7,950 nucleotides of DNA from Kiritimatiellia bacterium (GCA_007128275.1 SKXR01000024.1:1-7950), one strand, 5' to 3'. Positions 1 to 7,643 are shown, counted from the stretch's first letter. Notes: a model not told the origin generated them from the letters alone. Numbers and translations are program-made.

Positions 1-964
1 AGGTGATCCAGTGAATGGCGTCCACATCGCCGTCGACGGTTAACCGGATATGATCATGCGACGCTCGGACGCGAGTGATGTGAAGGCTCGGCGGCGTCAT
101 TTGTTTGCGGGGTTTGTAGAAGTAGAACGCGCCCGACTCCATGGCTGCGCGGACGCCGGGCTTGGTGAGTTGTTCGAGCGGAAAGATGTTGTAGTTCCAG
201 CCCAGATGGGCGGTCACGTGCATGTCGTCGCCCGCGAAACCCCAGATCGGGCGGTCCGGCATCATCCGGTGCAGGACGCGGTCCCACAGGTCCCGGTCGT
301 CGGGGCATCGGTCCTTCTGGTTGAAGACTTCCATGCCGATCAGATGATCGTGCCGTTCGTAGAAATAGACGTACCATGCGGGCGGGCGGTTATACCGGCC
401 GGGATGAAAGAACATCGCGAGGCCGCCCCGTTTCCCAATTTCCACGAACGCGGTCTCTTCCGATCGGGTGTAGCCCGCGTAATCGTTGAATAGACTGCCG
501 ATGTGATCGGTGAAACTGATTTCAACGCCCGGCACGGAGATCATGTTCAGCGCGTCCGGATCCCTGTTCTGCCAGCCTTCCTTTGAGATGTCCCCGAAGG
601 TCCGGTTCCGCCAGCGCCACGAGAGGTTCGGCTGATTCTCGACGGCCTCGTAGATGGTGTTCAGTTTGGTCCACGGATACAGGATTTCGGACCGCGCAAC
701 GTAATGGTCGGTGTCATGATCGGTCAGGGCCAGGATGTGATACCCCAGCTTCTTGTAGGCGTCGATCGCTTCATGGGGCATGTATTCGCCGTCGGAATAC
801 ACCGTATGCGTGTGAAAATTTGCGTAATACGCATTCCCCGCATCCCAGTCGACCGATGCGTAGGGATTTACGAATGCGCGGTCGTCCGCCCATCCCGCCG
901 CAATCGCGCCGTACCAGAGGAGGGCGGACAAGAGGCCTTTTCGTATGAGACTCTTTTTATTCAT
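1..964 (-). CDS. Secreted PHP-domain metal-dependent phosphoesterase (C-terminus cut by window edge)
   Basis: The frame is open from the ATG at 964-962 to the window edge, giving 321 visible residues. Residues 1-26 look like a Sec signal peptide: basic start (K3, K4, R9), hydrophobic core, and GWA before DD. The mature part has the PHP metal-site motifs in order: HTHT at 51-54 followed by SDG at 57-59, TDHD at 81-84, GVEIS at 146-150 with H154, FFHPGR at 185-190, and GDDMH at 245-249. These His, Asp and Glu residues normally bind two or three metal ions for phosphoester or related hydrolysis. The overall pattern resembles the CehA/McbA-like branch of PHP hydrolases; the substrate cannot be read from sequence. 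AGGAG at 976-980 lies 11 nt before the ATG, slightly far. The gene follows the discoidin/glycosidase gene after 119 bp with no terminator visible, so co-transcription is likely. The protein is probably periplasmic or exported. Confidence 0.93.
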   Translation of the reverse strand, partial: MNKKSLIRKGLLSALLWYGAIAAGWADDRAFVNPYASVDWDAGNAYYANFHTHTVYSDGEYMPHEAIDAYKKLGYHILALTDHDTDHYVARSEILYPWTKLNTIYEAVENQPNLSWRWRNRTFGDISKEGWQNRDPDALNMISVPGVEISFTDHIGSLFNDYAGYTRSEETAFVEIGKRGGLAMFFHPGRYNRPPAWYVYFYERHDHLIGMEVFNQKDRCPDDRDLWDRVLHRMMPDRPIWGFAGDDMHVTAHLGWNYNIFPLEQLTKPGVRAAMESGAFYFYKPRKQMTPPSLHITRVRASHDHIRLTVDGDVDAIHWIT

Positions 965-1083
965 GCTGTTTCCATCTCCTCATCATGCGGATTGCGAAGG
1001 ATCACTCTACCCGGCACAGGATGAACTGCAACCCCGGATGTGGTCACTCGTCGGCGTACAACGGTTCCATGCATGGGCCCCGC

Positions 1084-4000
1084 TCAGGGCTGAATGCGGA
1101 TGGTTGCAGGCAGGCGTCCGAAATGCACCGCGCCCTCCGTGATCGCGGCGGGCTCGCCGTTTATCGACACGCGCATGGACCGAAGTTCTTCCGGCAAAGG
1201 AAGCACGAATCCATGGGGCGGCGCCGCGTCGCCGCTTGCCGAGAACATCACCGTGTCGTCGTCCTGCGTCATCGTGTAGGCGATCATGCCATATTGCGTG
1301 GGGAGATTCTTCACACGGACACCCGATGTCAACCACGCGGGATCAACACCCGCGGCGAGCACCAAGGCATCGTCTTTCACGTAGGAGAACATGGAGCGCA
1401 CGGCGTTGATATAGTCGGAGCCCACCCACGTGTGGGGCATGTCGCCGATGTAGGAAGGCGCGCGCGGCCGTTCATGGACCACTTCGGCCATGTGATTCCA
1501 CGCGCGCGGACGCATGGAATCCTCCATGAAATGGCGCAAGATGGCCAGCGCTCGGTCCCGTTGACCAAGCCGTATGAACACATCGGCGTTGCGGGCCTCG
1601 TACGGCGTGAACGTGTCCGGCGTGCCGGTGTGCCGACGCGCCACGCGCCGCTGGTATCGCTCAAAAGTTTCCAGCAACGTGGATTGCGGAAGATGTCGCG
1701 CCTCGTCGCACGCCATGATGGCAATGGATGTGGACGTGGGATCTTCGTCCCCGAGCTCCGCGCATCCCGGGATGTAGGGGATGTTGTCGCGTTCGATGAC
1801 CGCGCGGATGGAGGCGATCAGGCAGGTGCGCAGGTGCTCCTCCTCTTCGCGCATCCATGCGGCGGAATCCGGGTCGCCCATTCGCTCGGCGAGATAAGCG
1901 CCGTCTTTCAGGCCGCGCAGCATCCAGAAATTGTCCCAGTAACTGTGTTTGGCCGGGAAATACCCTTCGTGGCTGTTGGAGTGGGGCAGGATGCCCCAGT
2001 ACACGGTGTTGCGGTACTGGTCCGTGAGTCGGCGTTTCCGGATTTCCCGGCCGTAGTCGAGCGCGCGCAGAACCTGCGGGTACACCGATCGCACCAACGC
2101 CTCGTCGCCCGCGAAATCGTAATACTGCCGGACAATGAATACGAACTGGCCCTGGCTGTCGAACTCGTGGCCTTCGCCTCCGTCCATGTTGGGGTTGTAC
2201 CCGATCGGCCGTCCGTCCTCCGTGATGATGTACGGGACCCAACCGTCTTCGTTGACGAATTCGCTGAATTTCTCAATGAACGCCCGCACGGGTTCCGTAT
2301 GCCCCATACGCAGGGTGGCGACACCGGTCAACGCGCCGTCGCGGATCCAGGAGTGATTGTAGTTCCGCGTACCGGGCTTGAACCAGGGCGGATCGTAGTT
2401 GATGAAGACATAGGCGAGATTGCTTTTCATCGTTTCGATCAGGCGCGATTCGGGAATGTCGATGTCCACGTTGCTGAGCAGGTCGGTCCAAGCCGCGCGA
2501 CCCGCGGTCCAGATCCTCTCAAAAGCACCCGCCGGATCGGTTTCCCACGAGGCGTGGACCTCGACGTGGTCATGGAGAGGATGGATGACGACCACGTCGC
2601 GGTATTCGCCGGGGGGCACTTCTAGATCGTATTGCAACCCGACGCCCACTTTCCCTTCCGTATCCGCGGCGCGCGCTTCAGTCGGGAACAATCCTTGGGA
2701 GAGGTAATCGTTGACGTCGCCCCCGCTCAGGGGGGAGGCGCCCATCCTGTCCGGCATGACGGGGAGCAGGATGCCGGGTTGTTCGTTGATCAGAATGGTT
2801 GCCGAACGATCCTCGGCGATGCATTCGGCCGATTCGATCCGGCTCATTCCGCCGTGTTGCCAAACGGGATTGAGTTGGACCGGACGGACCGCGAGCACGA
2901 GTGCGCATGCCAGCGGGGCGTTGCCCGTATTGACCATGCGATAGCGGACGGCGGTGAACGCGGCGCCGGACCGTCCGAACGTCAGTGCGGCGATGTGCAT
3001 GTGCCATCCCGCGCCCGACCATTGTACCGAGGGGAGGGGAAGATAGTCGGCTTCAAGGCTTTGGGAGAGATCCACCGTGGCCCAGGTGTGCAGGTCTCCG
3101 TTCATTTGGACGAAGGGCTGTACCGAGAACGCGCCTTTATAGGGTTCAAACGTGCCGGTCTCGCCGAGCAAGCTTTCCTGGTCATCGTTCGGAAGGCCGG
3201 TCACGGTCCAGAATTCCTGTTCGCGAGTGAGCCACATCGGATAGCGTCCGCGCTCCGCGTTGCGCGCCCGCGCCTGATACTCGCGGAGCGGCGTGGCCTG
3301 CGCTTCGCGGCTTTTCAGCTCGATATGCGCCAATTCGTATCCCGCTCCGGCGCGACTGGTCTTGCCGGTAATCCGCAGATAGCGCGCATCGATCGCGGGG
3401 AAGAAGACATGGTCCGTGTCGCCCGTGCCGAACGTTTCGCGGTGGGCGGTGCTCCATGCTGCTCCGTCCGCCGACCAGTCAATGGTGTAGGTGACGGCGT
3501 GATGTTCGCCCCAATGGAGCACGATCCCGCCAAGTCCCATGGTGCCCGGGAAAGCCAGTTCTACCCACTGCTCCCCGTCTGCACCCGATCTCCAGAACGT
3601 GTCCGGCCTGCCGTCAATCACATGAGCCGGCTCATGTCCTTCGGCCGAGGAACTTGCGTCGACACGGACTTGTTGACTCTCGTCGAGGAACTCGATGTTC
3701 CAGATTGAGTTGCCCCATCCCGTGCCGCGTTGATGACAGACGATACGGAGAAACCTTGTGTGGACCGGCTCGAAAAGCAGGATATCGGTCTGGCCGTCGC
3801 CTTCCGTAACGGCGTAGATCGTGCGCCATTCGTGACCGTCGTCTGAAACGGCGACTTCATATTTCTCCGCAAACGCCGTTTCCCACAGAATCTTCAATCC
3901 GGTCAGGGTCATCGGATCTTCGAATTCAACCTGCCACCACGCGTCATCCCGGAAATCGCTACTCCATCGGGTGGTCAGATCGCCGTCGATGGCGTAATGC

Positions 4001-4548
4001 GGCGCGTAGTCACCGGACCCCGACGATGCGGTGGCGGTCATGCGCGGCGGGGCGGGTGTGTTGAATTCCACCGCGTAAAAAGAAAATCCCCATTCGGTGC
4101 CGCGCCGTTCGCATGCCACCCGGACATAACGCGCCGGGCGACGGTCGAATTGGATGGTCTTGACGCCGGGCGATCCGGCGCGTTCGTTGTGAACGACATC
4201 CCACGTTTCTCCATCGGAGGAGAGTTCCACCCGATACGTGGCGGCATAGGCGTCTTCCCAGTGGATGGCCATGGTATGCAAGACGTGTTCCCGTCCGAAA
4301 TCCACTTGCCACCATTCATCGTTGTTGAACTCGCTCGACCAGCGCGTACCGGGATTCCCGTCGATGGCCCGATCCGGTTGATGTTCCTCCTCCACCGACG
4401 ACGCGGTCGCGATCCATGAACCATCGTTGATGAGCCGGTCCTCGGCGGGCGACGCCGAGAACGCCGGGCGACCCAAGCCAACGGCGAATAGAATGTAAAC
4501 GCTTACAATTGCGAAAAGTGCTGTCCGTGATCGGGGTTTTGTGGTCAT
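1084..4548 (-). CDS. Secreted protein with three F5/8 type C (discoidin) domains and an (alpha/alpha)6 glycosidase-like domain
   Basis: Predicted 1154 residues. I chose the ATG at 4548 over one 29 codons upstream because GAGG sits 8 nt before it and it begins a signal peptide (basic residues 4-8, hydrophobic 10-25, cleavage near 31-32). Three F5/8 type C domains follow at about 44-163, 169-288 and 294-412. The first two share TRWSS, WWQV and an RRGTxWG-like segment; the third is diverged. Such domains usually bind glycans. Residues 430-665 look beta-rich. Residues 670-1060 look like a six-hairpin (alpha/alpha)6 glycosidase domain, with YNHSWIRDGAL at 730-740 (like the Y-x-W-x-RD segment of glucoamylases), HEFDSQGQF at 794-802, HSYWDNFW at 868-875 and GDMPHTWVGSDY at 1035-1046. 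A small beta-rich tail ends the protein. Extracellular glycan cleavage is inferred; no CAZy family or catalytic pair is assigned. The frame is intact. Confidence 0.93.
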   Translation of the reverse strand: MTTKPRSRTALFAIVSVYILFAVGLGRPAFSASPAEDRLINDGSWIATASSVEEEHQPDRAIDGNPGTRWSSEFNNDEWWQVDFGREHVLHTMAIHWEDAYAATYRVELSSDGETWDVVHNERAGSPGVKTIQFDRRPARYVRVACERRGTEWGFSFYAVEFNTPAPPRMTATASSGSGDYAPHYAIDGDLTTRWSSDFRDDAWWQVEFEDPMTLTGLKILWETAFAEKYEVAVSDDGHEWRTIYAVTEGDGQTDILLFEPVHTRFLRIVCHQRGTGWGNSIWNIEFLDESQQVRVDASSSAEGHEPAHVIDGRPDTFWRSGADGEQWVELAFPGTMGLGGIVLHWGEHHAVTYTIDWSADGAAWSTAHRETFGTGDTDHVFFPAIDARYLRITGKTSRAGAGYELAHIELKSREAQATPLREYQARARNAERGRYPMWLTREQEFWTVTGLPNDDQESLLGETGTFEPYKGAFSVQPFVQMNGDLHTWATVDLSQSLEADYLPLPSVQWSGAGWHMHIAALTFGRSGAAFTAVRYRMVNTGNAPLACALVLAVRPVQLNPVWQHGGMSRIESAECIAEDRSATILINEQPGILLPVMPDRMGASPLSGGDVNDYLSQGLFPTEARAADTEGKVGVGLQYDLEVPPGEYRDVVVIHPLHDHVEVHASWETDPAGAFERIWTAGRAAWTDLLSNVDIDIPESRLIETMKSNLAYVFINYDPPWFKPGTRNYNHSWIRDGALTGVATLRMGHTEPVRAFIEKFSEFVNEDGWVPYIITEDGRPIGYNPNMDGGEGHEFDSQGQFVFIVRQYYDFAGDEALVRSVYPQVLRALDYGREIRKRRLTDQYRNTVYWGILPHSNSHEGYFPAKHSYWDNFWMLRGLKDGAYLAERMGDPDSAAWMREEEEHLRTCLIASIRAVIERDNIPYIPGCAELGDEDPTSTSIAIMACDEARHLPQSTLLETFERYQRRVARRHTGTPDTFTPYEARNADVFIRLGQRDRALAILRHFMEDSMRPRAWNHMAEVVHERPRAPSYIGDMPHTWVGSDYINAVRSMFSYVKDDALVLAAGVDPAWLTSGVRVKNLPTQYGMIAYTMTQDDDTVMFSASGDAAPPHGFVLPLPEELRSMRVSINGEPAAITEGAVHFGRLPATIRIQP
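4494..4507. promoter_or_regulatory. LacI/cre-like operator inside the signal-peptide codons of the glycosidase-like gene
   Basis: TGTAAACGCTTACA is a 14-bp near-palindrome with a central CG and one mismatched pair. It fits the catabolite-responsive element consensus TGWAANCGNTNWCA at every position, and more generally LacI/GalR-family operators. It begins about 41 nt after the ATG and overlaps codons for the hydrophobic core of the signal peptide (V-S-V-Y-I). A bound regulator there could block early elongation. It is AT-rich compared with its surroundings. The match is seen directly; function is inferred, and no regulator gene is in the window. Confidence 0.45.
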
Positions 4549-4556
4549 TGAATTTG

Positions 4557-4561
4557 CCTCA
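4557..4561 (-). promoter_or_regulatory. Ribosome binding site that decides the start of the glycosidase-like gene
   Basis: On the minus strand TGAGG lies 8 nt before the ATG at 4548-4546. The upstream in-frame ATG at 4635 would place an uncharged, cysteine-containing 29-residue stretch before the signal peptide. The site therefore supports the shorter protein. Confidence 0.6.
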
Positions 4562-4637
4562 GGGGGTGACGGTATTGCCGGGCACAGTTTTTCGGAGGAT
4601 GCGCAAAATGCGGCGCCTTGGCAATACGAAATCAAGG

Positions 4638-4667
4638 GTTATCCGTGTGCCTGTCAGGGTCATTCAA
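4638..4667 (-). promoter_or_regulatory. Weak candidate promoter for the glycosidase-like gene
   Basis: On the minus strand TTGAAT (4667-4662) and GATAAC (4643-4638) are separated by 18 nt. Each matches the sigma-70 consensus at 4 of 6 positions. Transcription would start about 85 nt before the ATG. The TTGAAT overlaps the segment shared with the other intergenic region. The match is weak and another promoter is possible. Confidence 0.2.
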
Positions 4668-4703
4668 TTCTCTGCATCGCATTGAAAAAGTGGTGGGTAC
4701 CCC
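4658..4703. repeat. Shared intergenic segment, copy A
   Basis: This 46-bp stretch aligns without gaps to 7721-7766 at about 32 of 46 positions. The first 20 bp match at 17 of 20 (GGTCATTC, then TTC, then CTGCAT conserved), and TACCCC closes both. In both places a CTGGAGGGCG repeat follows on the right and a gene start lies to the left, 78-110 bp away. It may be part of a dispersed composite repeat or a shared upstream element. Confidence 0.5.
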
Positions 4704-4708
4704 CTCTC

Positions 4709-4809
4709 TGGAGGGCGGAGCTATGCGACGCCGGGAACGTGCATGGAAACCTAACCGCCTCCACTTCTATTCAACGCGACATCACGGGCTCGCATAACTC
4801 GCCCCTCCA
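4709..4809. repeat. 101-bp imperfect inverted repeat of the TGGAGGGCG family
   Basis: The left arm (4709-4726, starting TGGAGGGCGGAG) and the reverse complement of the right arm (4792-4809) agree at 15 of 18 positions. The outer sequence CTGGAGGGCG is identical to that bounding the right-edge repeats, so this looks like a diverged relative. It has no coding capacity, which suits a REP- or MITE-like palindromic element. A second arm pair, AACCTAAC at 4748-4755 and GTTAGGTT at 4849-4856, partly overlaps it. Confidence 0.5.
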
Positions 4810-4874
4810 AGGTGACTGGTTATTCCGAAACGGGTTCATACATGCGGAGTTAGGTTGGAGAACGTATTGACCCT

Positions 4875-4920
4875 GGTGTGCCTGTCCCCCGCGGGTCATC
4901 CCGCAGGGGTACCTGTCCCC
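4875..4920. repeat. Short GGGGACAGG direct repeat with a hairpin, overlapping the lipid gene stop
   Basis: Two 15-bp copies (4875-4889 and 4906-4920) match at 13 of 15 positions and share CCTGTCCCC, which is GGGGACAGG on the minus strand. Between them GCGGG-TCAT-CCCGC (4891-4904) can form a 5-bp stem with a 4-nt loop. The lipid gene stop (4898-4896) lies in that loop, and the last residues of the protein (GTGTPAG) are translated from the right copy and the stem. A partial third copy, GACAGGCACAC on the minus strand, is at 4645-4655. Confidence 0.6.
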
Positions 4921-7643
4921 GAGGTGCCCGTGGCCTCATCACGCAGGCGGGCGACGGCGGCGTGGAGCGCGTGGGCGATGCGTTGGTGGGGGGAGTCGCC
5001 TTCGCCGGCTTGTTCGAGCTCTTCGGGGGTCAGCGGTTTGCCGATATGCACGGTGATTTTGCACGGACGCGGCAGGGCGCGACCGACCGGGAGCGCGTCA
5101 CGGGCGCCGTCTATGTACACGGGCACCACCGGGACGTGAGGATACTCCTTGAGGATCAGTCCCAGTCCGGGACGGAACGGAAGCAAGTCGCCTTCGGGAG
5201 AACGCCTGCCTTCCGGAAACCAGACCATGGCATCGCCCCGCTTGAGTACGGCGGCGCCCAAGGCGAGGCTGGCCAGGGGGCCGCGCCGGGGGTCAATGGG
5301 AAAAACTTGTCCGAGCCGGCTTAGCTTTCGCCAGAACGCGCTTCGGAAAAGCGCATCGGTCAATCCCGCCCAGTAGAAAATGTCCACTAGCGGACGTCGG
5401 AGGCTGCTGATGAGGGCGGAGGGATCCAGGTAGCTGGTATGATTCGGCGTAAGTACGTAAGGCGCGTTCTCCGGGAGATTTTCCCGGCCTCGCAACTCGA
5501 CACGAAACAGGCTTCTCATGAACGCTTGATGAAGGAGGTATATCATAAAGCCGACCGCCTTGTGGATGGGGCGGCGCGGTTGTATCCAGCGCTTGTCTTC
5601 GTCGCTCAAGACGGAGTCCGGATCGTGAATGGCTTTGCGCGAGTCGCTGCCTGCTTTCCCGGACGGTCCGATGGCCGCTTCAAGCAGGTCATGGACCGTT
5701 TCCGCGTGTTCCATGACTTCGTCGCCGAATTGCAAGCCGGTTTCGGCTTCGATGGCGGTGGATAATTCCACCCATTCCATGGAGTCGATGCCAAGATCGG
5801 ATTCAAGCCGTGATTCGGGGGCAAGGCGCTGTTCGGCGTAGCGCTTGCCGAGCAGCTCCCACAAGGCGTGGGCCTTGTCGTTGTCGAGCAGGCTCTGATC
5901 GTCGGAGGACATCTCGTCAACGGAGATGGGACCCTTCTGTGTCTTCGCCTTGTCGTCCTCGGCGTCGTAGAGTTCTTCCAACTTGTGCCGTCGTATTTTG
6001 CCGAGGCGCGTGCGCGGCAATTCGCGGCCGCTCAGTTTGAAGTTGGACAGGCGTTGATAGGAAGGGATCTTCGTTCGTATGCGTTGCAGCGCCTCCTTGA
6101 TGCGGTCGCGCGCTTCGTCCGCGTCCACACTGCGGTGCGGCACGATGACCGCCACGAGTTTCCCTTCTTTCTGCAGGATGCCGATCTCGTCGATTTCTTC
6201 GCACGCATCCTCATACTTTTCTTCCAGTTTATCGGGTGAAATATTCTCGCCGCCTTCCAGTACCAGCATCGTGGAAACACGGCCTTCGAGATGCAGAAAT
6301 TCGTCGTCGTCGAACCAGCCGAGGTCCCCGGTGCGGTACCAACCGTCGGTGAACGACTCCTTCGTTTCTTCGTCCAGATTATGGTACCCCTTAAAGACGC
6401 CGGGCCCCTTTGCCAGCACTTCGCCGACCTTGTCGTTCTTCTTCGGCGCCGTTTCATTCCCGTCCTCGTCGTCCCCTCCGGGCGCCGCCTCCCGATCGAT
6501 CTTCAGTTCGGTCCCGGGCACCACGCGACCGACCGTGTCCAGCTTCCCTTCGCCCGGACTGAGAATGGTGAGGAGGGGGGACGTCTCGGTCAGGCCGTAG
6601 CCCACCGCTAAATCCCATCCGAACGCATTGATTTGCGCGGCCACCTTCGGGTCAAGCGGCGATCCGCCGGACGCCATAAGCCGTAATTTCCCGCCCATCT
6701 TGCGGTGCAACGATCCGAACAGGATGCGTCCCGGAGACCTTCCGAGATGCGTGCACGCGGCTTGGCTTATCGCGAGGGCGGTGCGGAAGAACAGGCGGAC
6801 AAACGCGCCGCCTCCCTCGGCCTTATTGCGAATGCCTTCCACCAGTGCCCGGTGCAAGCGGGGTACGCCGAGAACAATGGACGCTTCGCGTTCCCGGATG
6901 GCGCGCGCCAACTGCGGGCCGGTCAACGCCGCCGGAATGATAATGGCGAGTCCGAGTCGCAACGGGGCGAACAGGCCGATGACAAAGGGATACACATGAT
7001 GCAACGGCAACGGCAGGAGCAGACGATCTCCTTCCCGGATCAGCCCGCTCTTGCGGGCGACGTCCAGTTGATAGGCGATGTTTCCTCGGGAAAGGGGAAC
7101 GCCCTTGGGCGGGCCGGTGGTGCCGGACGTATAAAAGAGCACGGCGCGTTGGTCGGGGTCGCCGTCTTCGGCCTCGCGCGCCTTGTCCGCCAGCAAGGAT
7201 TGCCAGGAGTCCCGGCCTTCTTCCTTATCCAGTTTCAGGAGCTCGGGCTTTTCGTCCGTGTCGAGCTTGGCGATGCGCCCGGCGCCGCGTTCGTCCGTGA
7301 ACAACCATTTGGGTTTGGCATCCGAGAGAATGTGGATGAGCGAATCGTCGGCCAATTGCGCGTCTATCGGCGCGATCGTGGCGCCGGCCCGGAGTACGGC
7401 GAGCGTCACGGCAATGTATTCGGGGGAGGGCAGGGCCAGCATGGCCACGATGTCGTCCGATTCCAGACCGGCATCGATCAAGCCTCCGGCGATCTTGCCG
7501 GCGGCGGCGTCCAACTCCGCATACGTCCAGGAACGAATGTCGTCGGGGGTGAACGCGAACACCGCGGGGTCTTCTCCCGACCCGCCCAGCCGGGAGAGCG
7601 AAAAGTCCTGCGCATCGCTCCGTGTGTCCTTCGCTTCGTTCAT
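4896..7643 (-). CDS. Trifunctional acyl-AMP ligase, acyl carrier protein and PlsC-type acyltransferase fusion
   Basis: Predicted 915 residues, intact. Residues 1-560 form an ANL-superfamily adenylating domain: P-loop YTSGTTGPPKG at 171-181, YGLTE at 349-353, WYRTGD at 435-440, and a C-terminal PRTRLGKIRR at 543-552 with catalytic-lysine candidate K549. Residues 590-660 form an acyl carrier protein with DLGIDS (616-621); S621 should carry phosphopantetheine. Residues 690-880 form a PlsC/LPLAT acyltransferase: NHTSYLD at 734-740, FPIDPRRG at 781-788, FPEGRRS at 809-815, VPVVPVYIDG at 837-846, with a hydrophobic segment at about 696-707 that may touch the membrane. The expected chemistry is ATP-dependent fatty acid activation, loading on the built-in ACP, and transfer to a lysophospholipid or glycerol phosphate. 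E. coli Aas combines PlsC and ligase in the opposite order and lacks a fused ACP. AGGAG at 7654-7658 is 10 nt before the ATG. An acidic insertion lies at 384-406. Confidence 0.95.
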   Translation of the reverse strand: MNEAKDTRSDAQDFSLSRLGGSGEDPAVFAFTPDDIRSWTYAELDAAAGKIAGGLIDAGLESDDIVAMLALPSPEYIAVTLAVLRAGATIAPIDAQLADDSLIHILSDAKPKWLFTDERGAGRIAKLDTDEKPELLKLDKEEGRDSWQSLLADKAREAEDGDPDQRAVLFYTSGTTGPPKGVPLSRGNIAYQLDVARKSGLIREGDRLLLPLPLHHVYPFVIGLFAPLRLGLAIIIPAALTGPQLARAIREREASIVLGVPRLHRALVEGIRNKAEGGGAFVRLFFRTALAISQAACTHLGRSPGRILFGSLHRKMGGKLRLMASGGSPLDPKVAAQINAFGWDLAVGYGLTETSPLLTILSPGEGKLDTVGRVVPGTELKIDREAAPGGDDEDGNETAPKKNDKVGEVLAKGPGVFKGYHNLDEETKESFTDGWYRTGDLGWFDDDEFLHLEGRVSTMLVLEGGENISPDKLEEKYEDACEEIDEIGILQKEGKLVAVIVPHRSVDADEARDRIKEALQRIRTKIPSYQRLSNFKLSGRELPRTRLGKIRRHKLEELYDAEDDKAKTQKGPISVDEMSSDDQSLLDNDKAHALWELLGKRYAEQRLAPESRLESDLGIDSMEWVELSTAIEAETGLQFGDEVMEHAETVHDLLEAAIGPSGKAGSDSRKAIHDPDSVLSDEDKRWIQPRRPIHKAVGFMIYLLHQAFMRSLFRVELRGRENLPENAPYVLTPNHTSYLDPSALISSLRRPLVDIFYWAGLTDALFRSAFWRKLSRLGQVFPIDPRRGPLASLALGAAVLKRGDAMVWFPEGRRSPEGDLLPFRPGLGLILKEYPHVPVVPVYIDGARDALPVGRALPRPCKITVHIGKPLTPEELEQAGEGDSPHQRIAHALHAAVARLRDEATGTSGTGTPAG

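Larger units (their letters stand above)
4549..4895. other. 347-bp intergenic region with leader, repeats and no gene
   Basis: No convincing gene lies here; the ORFs crossing it have no recognisable motifs and end in flanking genes. Reading leftward from the lipid gene stop, it holds part of a GGGGACAGG repeat, a 101-bp imperfect inverted repeat (4709-4809), a 46-bp segment shared with the region upstream of the lipid gene (4658-4703), and the leader of the glycosidase-like gene. The 11-mer GTGTGCCTGTC occurs twice (4645-4655 and 4876-4886). No hairpin followed by a T-run was found to mark a standard terminator. Confidence 0.7.

Noticed and set aside
1067..1076. 10-bp palindrome CCATGCATGG between the two left genes
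   Set aside because: Short, without a following T-run; likely chance and not a terminator.
985..2625. 546-residue plus-strand ORF opposite the glycosidase-like gene
   Set aside because: It lies fully antisense to a gene with clear domains and a signal peptide, and its translation is Arg/His/Val-rich with no motif. Long antisense ORFs are expected in GC-rich genes.
2632..3708. 358-residue plus-strand ORF
   Set aside because: Antisense shadow of the same gene with no recognisable domain.
4549..4635. Upstream in-frame ATG extending the glycosidase-like protein by 29 residues
   Set aside because: It would bury the signal peptide, and the ATG at 4548 has a well-placed ribosome binding site.
5417..5426. 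GAGGGCGGAG similar to the repeat termini, inside the lipid gene
   Set aside because: Only a short match in coding sequence with no inverted partner; coincidence in GC-rich DNA.
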